64,000 nt of DNA from Mesorhizobium wenxiniae (GTDB lineage: Bacteria > Pseudomonadota > Alphaproteobacteria > Rhizobiales > Rhizobiaceae), in contig NZ_NPKH01000020.1 of NCBI RefSeq assembly GCF_002284535.1, positions 1-64,000 on the forward strand, given 5' to 3'. A model generated the notes under the pieces. It had not been told where the DNA came from. It saw only the letters and a program-made list of their open reading frames with translations, and searched no databases. This document shows, in pieces, positions 18,996 to 25,859 of this stretch. Numbering within the stretch: position 1 is the stretch's first letter; every line of letters starts with the position of its first letter. Both the position numbers and the translations under genes were made by a program.

Positions 18996-19590
18996 GCGCC
19001 AATCACCGCTTGAGCCGGCACCGCTTGAGCCGGAACTGCGCACCGGCTCGCACGGCGATTTCGAACACGGCATCGATGTCATCCTCTCCGAAATCAAGCC
19101 GGGGTCGATCCTGCAGCTCGCTGCCTGGCCGGGCCAGGAGAAGGAGTTGATCGCCGGTATCCGCACCGTGACCGGCCTTGCTCTGCCCGATGGCGCCGGC
19201 GCCGGCAGCACCGACGGCGTGAGATCGGTGTTCGGTTTCGCGCCAGGAAAATTCACGGTGGTCGACGAGGCCGAGGGCCTGGTGTCGGGCTTTGCCGGTG
19301 TCGTGACGCCGGCGATCGGCACGGTGACCGACCTGTCGCATGGCCGCACCGCGATCCGCATCGCCGGACCGAAGGCCGAATGGGTGCTGGCGAAATTCTT
19401 CGCCATCGACTTCGCGCTGCCGGCCTTTCCGGTCGGTGCCGGCCGTTCGACCATGCATCATGACGTCTTCGCCCAGATCCAGCGCACCGGCGCCGACCAG
19501 TTCGACATCTATGTGTTCCGGTCGTTTGCGCGCTCGTTCTGGAAGGCGCTCTGTCACGCCAGCGAGGAAGTCGGTTACGAAGTGCAGTAG
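18988..19590 (+). CDS. soxG: Sarcosine oxidase gamma subunit
   Basis: The 200-residue protein is the gamma subunit, a GcvT-barrel-like structural subunit without its own cofactor. LVSGFAGVVTPAIGTVTDLS and the later TMHHDVFAQIQRTGADQFDI are typical. It overlaps the soxA stop by eight bases, so the ATG at 18988 is firm. It closes the soxBDAG operon. No folate genes (purU, folD) or glyA follow it here, unlike some other sox operons. Confidence 0.95.
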   Translation: MVERQSPLEPAPLEPELRTGSHGDFEHGIDVILSEIKPGSILQLAAWPGQEKELIAGIRTVTGLALPDGAGAGSTDGVRSVFGFAPGKFTVVDEAEGLVSGFAGVVTPAIGTVTDLSHGRTAIRIAGPKAEWVLAKFFAIDFALPAFPVGAGRSTMHHDVFAQIQRTGADQFDIYVFRSFARSFWKALCHASEEVGYEVQ

Positions 19591-19627
19591 ACCGAGACGG
19601 CGCGTCGTCGCCTCACTTGGCGCCATC

Positions 19628-20332
19628 TCATTTGGCGAACGTCACCCACTCGTCCAGCGGCGCGCGGTCGGTGCGGAACTCGTTTTCGGGCTTGGACGTG
19701 TCTTCATGGCCGAGCGCCATGCCGCAGACGACGATCTCCTCGTCTGGAATGTTGAGCACCGGCCTGATCTGCTTGTGATAGGGTGCAAAGGCGGCCTGCG
19801 GGCAAGTGTGCAGGCCCCTGCCCCGTGCCGCCATCATGATATTCTGCAGGAACATGCCGTAATCGATCCACGACCCCTTGTTCAGCCGCCGGTCGACGGT
19901 GAAGATCATGCCGACCGGCGCGTCGAAGAAGACGAAGTTGCGGTCGTGCTGCGCGCGCATCCTGTCCACCTCACGCCGGCCGATGCCGAGAACGCTGTAG
20001 AGGCCGAAGCCATTGGCCCGCCGCCGGGTGAGATAGGGTTCGAAGAACTGGTCGGGATAGTAGCGATACTCGTCCCACTCGGCCTTTTCGGCACGGATGC
20101 CGGAGTTGAGGATGGCATCGGTGATCCGCTGCTTGACCTCGCCCTTGGTCACGTAGACCCGCCAGGGCTGCATGTTGGTGCCCGAAGGGGCGCGCGCGGC
20201 AACGGTGAGAATGGCGCGGATCGTCTCGTCGTCGACCATGTCGGGCAGAAAGGCCCGCACCGAGCGGCGCGACGTGATCGCCTCGTCGACGATCGCCGCA
20301 TCATCTCTAATCTTAGTCCTGTTTTCCAGCAT
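19628..20332 (-). CDS. Nitroreductase-family flavoprotein
   Basis: The 234-residue protein is an FMN-dependent nitroreductase-fold enzyme. It has RRSVRAFLPD at about 22-31, the FMN phosphate-binding Arg motif, then APSGTNMQPWRVYV near 51-64, and GMALGHED near 208. Such enzymes use NAD(P)H to reduce nitro compounds, quinones or dehydrogenate specific substrates; the true substrate is unknown. It starts at 20332, convergent with soxG and divergent from the XRE-cupin regulator. A link to the regulator is possible but not shown. Confidence 0.9.
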   Translation of the reverse strand: MLENRTKIRDDAAIVDEAITSRRSVRAFLPDMVDDETIRAILTVAARAPSGTNMQPWRVYVTKGEVKQRITDAILNSGIRAEKAEWDEYRYYPDQFFEPYLTRRRANGFGLYSVLGIGRREVDRMRAQHDRNFVFFDAPVGMIFTVDRRLNKGSWIDYGMFLQNIMMAARGRGLHTCPQAAFAPYHKQIRPVLNIPDEEIVVCGMALGHEDTSKPENEFRTDRAPLDEWVTFAK

Positions 20333-20349
20333 CGGCGTCCTTTGCGCCT

Positions 20350-20388
20350 GACCCGGAAACCGGAATCGATTCCGGAAAGGATCATGCG
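20350..20388. repeat. Mosaic palindromic intergenic repeat (type R2)
   Basis: The core CCGGAAACCGGAATCGATTC followed by CGGAAAGGATCATG matches the R2 pattern at 11061-11097. It sits upstream of the nitroreductase start in the 304-bp gap before the regulator. Confidence 0.75.
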
Positions 20389-20552
20389 CCGTCCAGAAAA
20401 TGAAAGAGCACCATTGCGGGTCCAATTTGACGCGTGGCGCTCTATCGTAAGCCTCGACCGGACGCCCTCACTCGCCGTTCGTGGCCGAGCCTTTGCCTGA
20501 ACTGCCAAAATGGCGCAAGCAATTCTTGTGGCCCTATGAAAATCCTCTTGAT

Positions 20553-20638
20553 TTTTTCACGAACCTGACGTCTCATGAAATTTGCCCCGACTTTTTCACG
20601 AAGGGGATTTCTCACCAAGAAATTTCATCAAGAGAAAT
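20553..20638 (+). promoter_or_regulatory. Repeat-rich leader, candidate autoregulatory operator of the XRE-cupin gene
   Basis: TTTTTCACGAA occurs twice in direct orientation (20553-20563 and 20592-20602). Two short inverted repeats follow: TTTCT-N5-AGAAA at 20608-20622 and ATTTC-N7-GAAAT at 20622-20638, the second running into the start codon. The dyad symmetry and position fit operator sites for the HTH protein encoded immediately downstream; this is inference. Confidence 0.5.
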
Positions 20639-21230
20639 GGCTTTGCCTTCAACCGCGCTCAGATCGGAGCAGGAAAACCGCGAACGGCTGCTGGCCGGCG
20701 ATATCAGGGCGCTGCGCAGGGCGCGCGGTCTGACGCTTGCCGAGATCGGCCTGAAGCTCGGCCGCTCCGTCGGCTGGGTCAGTCAGGTCGAGCGCGGCCT
20801 GTCGATACCATCGCTGAGCGATCTCAGAGCCTTTGCGGAATTGTTCGGCGTGCCGGTCAGCCTGTTCTTCAGCCACGACGTGCCTGTGGAGAACGAGCGC
20901 GGCGTGGTCGTGCGCGCCGGCAGCCGCCGCACGCTTGGTACAAGCGATTCCGGATTGGTGGAGGAGCTTCTGTCGCCCGATCTCGGCGGTAGCTTCGAAA
21001 TGCTGCGTTCGGTCTTCGCGCCGGGTGCTGAACTGAAGACCGAAGCGCGCCGGCCGACGGAGGAAGCCGGGTATGTTGCTTCCGGCAGCTTCGACATCGA
21101 GATATCAGGCGTCTGGCACCGGCTTGGCGAAGGCGACTCCTTTCGCTTCGACGGCAAGCCGTTCCGCTGGCGCAATCCTGGAGCAGAGCCGGCGGTAGTC
21201 ATCTGGGTGGTTTCGCCACCTGTTTACTGA
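20637..21230 (+). CDS. XRE-family regulator with C-terminal cupin domain
   Basis: The 197-residue protein has a helix-turn-helix at about 20-76 (ALRRARGLTLAEIGLKLG, then GWVSQVERGLS) and a small cupin barrel at about 115-195 (GYVASGSFDIEI, GEGDSFRFDGKPFRWRN). XRE-cupin proteins commonly sense a small metabolite in the cupin and control adjacent catabolic genes. The ATG at 20637 has AGAGA close upstream and begins just before the HTH; a longer frame runs through the operator-like repeats. It is followed by an R1 repeat and the demethylase operon, its most likely target. Confidence 0.9.
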   Translation: MALPSTALRSEQENRERLLAGDIRALRRARGLTLAEIGLKLGRSVGWVSQVERGLSIPSLSDLRAFAELFGVPVSLFFSHDVPVENERGVVVRAGSRRTLGTSDSGLVEELLSPDLGGSFEMLRSVFAPGAELKTEARRPTEEAGYVASGSFDIEISGVWHRLGEGDSFRFDGKPFRWRNPGAEPAVVIWVVSPPVY

Positions 21231-21313
21231 ATGCATGTCCCCCAAAAGTGTGCAGCGGTTTTGGGATAACGACATGCATCAAAACAGAAATAAGCGCGCT
21301 GGACCGCGCTTTA
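21231..21313. repeat. Mosaic palindromic intergenic repeat, copy 2 (type R1), in an operon leader
   Basis: It begins at the base after the regulator stop codon and ends 16 bp before the next ATG. ATGCATGTC and GACATGCAT form the outer arms, followed by a second stem, AAGCGCG with CGCGCTT. It is the same sequence type as 982-1084. Confidence 0.8.
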
Positions 21314-21328
21314 GGTTTGGAGAAAAAC

Positions 21329-23782
21329 ATGGCCGGTTTGCCGATCACGGCACGTGTGGTGATCATCGGAGGCGGTGTCGTCGGCTCCTCCTCGCTCTAC
21401 CATCTCGCCAAGGCGGGCTGGACCGACTGCGTGCTCCTGGAAAAGAATGAGCTCACCTCCGGCTCGACCTGGCATGCGGCCGGCAACGTGCCGACCTTCT
21501 CCTCGTCATGGTCGCTGATGAACATGCAGCGCTATTCGACGGAGCTCTATCGCGGGCTGGCCGACGCGGTTGGCTATCCCATGAACTACCACGTCACCGG
21601 TTCGCTCAGGCTGGCCCATACGGCCGAGCGAATGCAGGAGTTCGAGCGCGCCAAGGGCATGGGCCGCTACCAGGGGATGGACATCGACTTGATCGGGCTC
21701 GACGAGATCAAGCGCCGCTACCCGTTCATCGAAACGCATGAGCTGAAGGGCGCGCTCTACGATCCGAACGATGGCGACATCGACCCGGCGCAGCTGACCC
21801 AGGCGCTGGCCAAGGGCGCCCGCGACCTAGGTGCGAAGATCATTCGCTTCTGTCCGGTCACCGGCGTGCGCCGCGAGAACGACGAGTGGGTGGTCGAGAC
21901 CGCGCAGGGCGAAATCCGCTGCGAGGTGGTCGTCAACGCCGCCGGTTACCGTGCGGCCGAAGTCGGAAAGATGTTCGGCCGCGACGTGCCTATGATGGTG
22001 ATGAGCCATCAATATATCCTGTTCGAGGAAATCCCCGAACTGGCCGCATGGTCGAAGGAGCAAGGCAAGAAACTGCCGCTGCTGCGCGACGTCGACACCT
22101 CCTATTACCTGCGCCAGGAAAAGAACGGCATGAATCTCGGCCCCTATGAACGCAATTGCCGTGCGCATTGGGTCGGTCACAACGACCCGATGCCAGACGA
22201 TTTTTCTTTCCAGCTGTTCCCCGACGATCTCGACCGGCTGGAGGACTATCTGGCCGATGCCGTCGCCCGCGTGCCGATCCTTGGCACCGCCGGTCTGTCC
22301 AAGGTCATCAACGGCCCGATCCCCTACGCACCGGACGGCAATCCGCTGATCGGGCCGATGCCCGGCGTGCCCAACGCCTTCGAGGCCTGCGTCTTCACCT
22401 TCGGCATCGCCCAGGGCGGCGGCGCCGGCAAGGTGCTGGCCGAATGGGTGACTGAGGGCCAGACCGAGTGGGACATGTGGTCCTGCGATCCGCGCCGCTT
22501 CACCAGCTTTGCCTCGGCCCCGGATTACTGCGTCGCCAAGGGCATGGAAATCTACGGCAACGAATACGCCATTCAGTTTCCGCGCCATGCATGGCCAGCT
22601 GGGCGCGACCGCAAACTGTCGCCGATCCATGATCGCATCAAGGCGCTCGGCGCCCAGTTCGACGCCTATAATGGCTGGGAGCGCGCCACCTGGTACGCGC
22701 AAGCCGGCGACGATGTTTCGGAAGCCGCGACGCTGACCTTCCGTCGCGACGGGCCATGGCAGCATCGCGTCCGCGAAGAATGCCTCGCCGTGCGCGACGC
22801 CGCCGGCATTTTGGACCTGCCCGGCTTTTCCCGCTTCAACCTCGACGGCCCTGGCGCTGCGGAATGGCTGAGCCAGCAGGTTACGGGGCTGGTGCCGAAA
22901 CCCGGCCGCATCGGCCTCGTCTATTTTGCCGACGACAAGGGCCGCATCGTGACCGAAATGTCGGTGGTGCGCCACGATGAGAATTTGATGACGCTGATCA
23001 CCGCCGCGGTGGCGCAGTGGCACGATTTCGAGTGGCTGAAATGGCGCATGCCGAAGGACGCTTCATTCAAGCTGGTCGACCGGACCGAGGAATACTCCAC
23101 GCAGATCCTCGCCGGGCCCAATTCGCGAAAAATCCTCGCCGATGTCTGCGCCGCCGACCTTGCTCTGCCCTGGCTGACGCACCAGGAGACGACGGTCGCC
23201 GGCCGTTGGGCAAGGCTGGTGCGCGTGTCCTTCGCCGGCGAACTCGGCTGGGAAATCCACACCAAGGTCGACGCCACCGCCGCCGTCTTCGACGCTGTCT
23301 GGGCGGCCGGCCAGAAGCACGGCCTGACGCCGTTCGGCATGTACGCGCTGGATTCGCTGCGGCTCGAAAAAGGCTATCGCGCCTGGAAAGGCGACCTGTC
23401 GACCGACTATTCGATCCTGCAGGGTGGGTTGGAGCGTTTCGTCAGATGGGACAAGCCCGACTTCCGCAGCAAGGCAGCGCTTCAGAACGAGAAGCAGCAG
23501 GGCGTCAAGAAACGCTTTGTCACGCTGATCATCGAAAACCCCGGCGACTGCGATGCGCCTACCATGTCGACGCTGTGGCATGACGGCCGGATAGTCGGCG
23601 AGACGACGTCCGGCGGCTGGGGTCATCGTATCGACAAATCGATCGCGCTCGGCATGCTGCGGGCCGATCTCACTGAGCCGGGAACTACGGTCGAGGTCGA
23701 GATCTTCGGCGAGCGCTTCAAAGCGATCGTGCAGAAGGACGAACCGCTGTGGGATCCAAAGAACGAGAGGTTGCGCGCGTGA
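21329..23782 (+). CDS. FAD-dependent oxidoreductase / GcvT fusion (dimethylglycine or sarcosine dehydrogenase family)
   Basis: The 817-residue fusion has an N-terminal DAO FAD domain (VVIIGGGVVGSSSLYHLAKA at about 10-29, then TSGSTWHAAGNVPTF with the conserved His), a middle domain, and a GcvT domain from about 430 with the RVSFAGELGWEIH signature. It should oxidise an N-methyl group and transfer the carbon to folate. A GGAG box precedes the ATG at 21329. The stop overlaps the start of the homocysteine methyltransferase gene. The set of neighbours suggests a methylamine-type substrate such as dimethylglycine, not proven. Confidence 0.92.
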   Translation: MAGLPITARVVIIGGGVVGSSSLYHLAKAGWTDCVLLEKNELTSGSTWHAAGNVPTFSSSWSLMNMQRYSTELYRGLADAVGYPMNYHVTGSLRLAHTAERMQEFERAKGMGRYQGMDIDLIGLDEIKRRYPFIETHELKGALYDPNDGDIDPAQLTQALAKGARDLGAKIIRFCPVTGVRRENDEWVVETAQGEIRCEVVVNAAGYRAAEVGKMFGRDVPMMVMSHQYILFEEIPELAAWSKEQGKKLPLLRDVDTSYYLRQEKNGMNLGPYERNCRAHWVGHNDPMPDDFSFQLFPDDLDRLEDYLADAVARVPILGTAGLSKVINGPIPYAPDGNPLIGPMPGVPNAFEACVFTFGIAQGGGAGKVLAEWVTEGQTEWDMWSCDPRRFTSFASAPDYCVAKGMEIYGNEYAIQFPRHAWPAGRDRKLSPIHDRIKALGAQFDAYNGWERATWYAQAGDDVSEAATLTFRRDGPWQHRVREECLAVRDAAGILDLPGFSRFNLDGPGAAEWLSQQVTGLVPKPGRIGLVYFADDKGRIVTEMSVVRHDENLMTLITAAVAQWHDFEWLKWRMPKDASFKLVDRTEEYSTQILAGPNSRKILADVCAADLALPWLTHQETTVAGRWARLVRVSFAGELGWEIHTKVDATAAVFDAVWAAGQKHGLTPFGMYALDSLRLEKGYRAWKGDLSTDYSILQGGLERFVRWDKPDFRSKAALQNEKQQGVKKRFVTLIIENPGDCDAPTMSTLWHDGRIVGETTSGGWGHRIDKSIALGMLRADLTEPGTTVEVEIFGERFKAIVQKDEPLWDPKNERLRA

Positions 23783-24678
23783 ATACGGTTATCCTCACTG
23801 ACGGCGGCATGGGTCAGGAACTGGTACGCCGCAGCAAGTCCGATCCCACCCCGCTATGGTCGGCCAGGGTGCTGATCGACGAACCGGACCTGGTGCGCGA
23901 CCTGCATGCGGAGTTCATCCGGGCCGGCGCCCGTGTCATCACCATCAACACCTATTCGGCAACGCCCGAACGGCTGGCGCGGGAGGGCGCGGAAGAGCTG
24001 TTCAAGCCGCTGCAGAAGCGCGGCATGGAACTGGCAAGGCAAGCTCGCGACCAGGCCGGCGACGCGGCAATCGCCGGCTGCCTGTCGCCCCTGTTCGGCA
24101 GCTACGCGCCGGCACTGACGATATCCTTCCAGGATACGCTCGACATCTACCGCCGCATCGTTGCCGAGCAGGCTGACGGCGTCGATCTGTTCCTGTGCGA
24201 AACCATGGCGTCGGCCGAGGAGGCGCGCGCGGCTGTCACCGCGGCGTCGGAAAGCGGCAAACCTGTGTGGGTGTCTTGGACACTTGCCGATCACGGCGCA
24301 CCACGACTGCGCAGTGGCGAAGCCATTGCGGCTGCGTCGAGCGCTCTCGACGGGCTGCCGGTCGCAGCTAGACTGGTCAATTGCTGCAGGCCCGAAGCGA
24401 TTGCTGCAGCGTTGCCCGAACTGATCTGCCTCGGCGGCCCGGTCGGCGCCTATGCCAACGGCTTCACCTCGATTGAGGCGCTCAAGCATGGCGGCACCGT
24501 GGAAGTGCTGCACGCCCGCCACGACCTTGATCCGGACGCCTATGCAGGCCAGGCAGTCGGCTGGGTTGAGGCCGGCGCCGGCATCGTCGGCGGCTGCTGT
24601 GAAGTCGGACCGCCCCACATCGCCGCCCTGCGTGACCGGCTCGAACAGGCCGGCTACGAAATTTCGGGAGTAGCATAA
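23779..24678 (+). CDS. Homocysteine S-methyltransferase family protein (betaine-homocysteine methyltransferase-like)
   Basis: The 299-residue TIM-barrel protein has the zinc-binding cysteines of the family: NCC at Cys202-203 and GGCC at Cys273-274. The N-terminal LTDGGMGQEL is the usual first barrel strand. Members move a methyl group from betaine, S-methylmethionine or similar donors to homocysteine, making methionine. The GTG start at 23779 overlaps the preceding stop, and the next gene overlaps as TAATG, so it is an internal operon gene. Placement between two demethylases suggests the donor is a fully methylated amine such as a betaine; that is inference. Confidence 0.88.
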   Translation: MNTVILTDGGMGQELVRRSKSDPTPLWSARVLIDEPDLVRDLHAEFIRAGARVITINTYSATPERLAREGAEELFKPLQKRGMELARQARDQAGDAAIAGCLSPLFGSYAPALTISFQDTLDIYRRIVAEQADGVDLFLCETMASAEEARAAVTAASESGKPVWVSWTLADHGAPRLRSGEAIAAASSALDGLPVAARLVNCCRPEAIAAALPELICLGGPVGAYANGFTSIEALKHGGTVEVLHARHDLDPDAYAGQAVGWVEAGAGIVGGCCEVGPPHIAALRDRLEQAGYEISGVA

Positions 24679-25859
24679 TGCCCAAACCATCATCGCGCAT
24701 TTCCGGCATCGTGCCTTCCGGCAAGGATGGCTGGGAGGTTCATTTCGCTGCCTGGACACGCAAGGAGGCCGGCGAGGACATCATCATGCTGTCGGTTGGC
24801 GACCACGATTTCGACACGCCGGCGGAGACGATCGAAGCCTGCGTGACCGCGGTTCGCGCCAGCAACCACCACTACACCCCGCTTCCCGGCATTCCGCGCC
24901 TGCGCAAGGCAATGGCGGCGGCGTCGACCGTGTGCACCGGCATTGCGACCAACCCCGACCAGGTCATCGCCACGCCAGGCGGACAGGCAGCGCTTTACGC
25001 GGCGGTACAAGCCGTTCTCGACCAGGGCGACCATGCCATCGTGGTGGCGCCCTATTACGCAACCTACCCCAACACGTTCAGTGCAGCGGGCGCCGATTTC
25101 ACCGTAGTCGAGACACCCCCCGAGGATGGTTTCCAGCCGCGAGCCGCCGACATTCGTGCCGCGCTCCGGCCGAACACGCGCGCCATCCTCATCAATACGC
25201 CCAACAACCCGACGGGTGCTGTCTACTCGCGCCAGCGGCTGGAAGACCTGGCGCACATCTGCCGGGAACATGACCTCTGGCTGCTGTCGGACGAGGTCTA
25301 TTGGACGCTGGGCGGCGGCGAGCACATCTCACCGCGCTCGCTACCCGGCATGGCGGAACGCACGCTGGTCATCAATTCCATGTCGAAGAGCCACGGCATG
25401 ACCGGCTGGCGCATGGGCTGGCTGACCGGGCCAGAAGAGATGATCTCGCTGCTGACCAACCTCAATCTGGTGACGACCTACGGCCTGCCGGCCTTCATCA
25501 GCCTCGCTTGCGCCGAGGCGCTGGAAAACGGCTATGGCGTCAAGGAGATCGCCGAACGCTATGCCGCAAGGCGCAGCGTCGTCCTCGACGCAATGCACGG
25601 CATGAACAACATCACCGTACGCGGCTCCGAAGGCGGCATGTATGTCATGCTCGACATCTCGGCCATCGAGCCGGACGACGAGAAATTCGCCTGGGCTTTC
25701 CTCGACAAGGAAAAAGTCGGCGTCATGCCGGGCTCGAGTTTCGGCGATGCCGCCGCCGGCCACATCCGCGTCAGCCTCTGCCAGCCCGAGGCGATACTTT
25801 TGGAAGCAGCCCTTCGGCTGCGCCGCTTCGCTTCTAACTATCGCCGTGAGGCGGCATGA
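24678..25859 (+). CDS. Class I PLP-dependent aminotransferase
   Basis: The 393-residue enzyme is of the aspartate aminotransferase fold I group. NTPNNPTGAVYS (Asn176-Asn177-Pro178), LLSDEVYW near 202-209, and NSMSKSHGMTGWRMGW with the Schiff-base Lys237 are present. It overlaps both neighbours (TAATG and ATGA), so its role is tied to the operon. The amino donor or acceptor is not evident; it could transaminate the demethylated product (for example glycine or another amino acid). Annotation pipelines would probably call it an arginine:pyruvate or aspartate aminotransferase, which I would not trust. Confidence 0.9.
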   Translation: MPKPSSRISGIVPSGKDGWEVHFAAWTRKEAGEDIIMLSVGDHDFDTPAETIEACVTAVRASNHHYTPLPGIPRLRKAMAAASTVCTGIATNPDQVIATPGGQAALYAAVQAVLDQGDHAIVVAPYYATYPNTFSAAGADFTVVETPPEDGFQPRAADIRAALRPNTRAILINTPNNPTGAVYSRQRLEDLAHICREHDLWLLSDEVYWTLGGGEHISPRSLPGMAERTLVINSMSKSHGMTGWRMGWLTGPEEMISLLTNLNLVTTYGLPAFISLACAEALENGYGVKEIAERYAARRSVVLDAMHGMNNITVRGSEGGMYVMLDISAIEPDDEKFAWAFLDKEKVGVMPGSSFGDAAAGHIRVSLCQPEAILLEAALRLRRFASNYRREAA

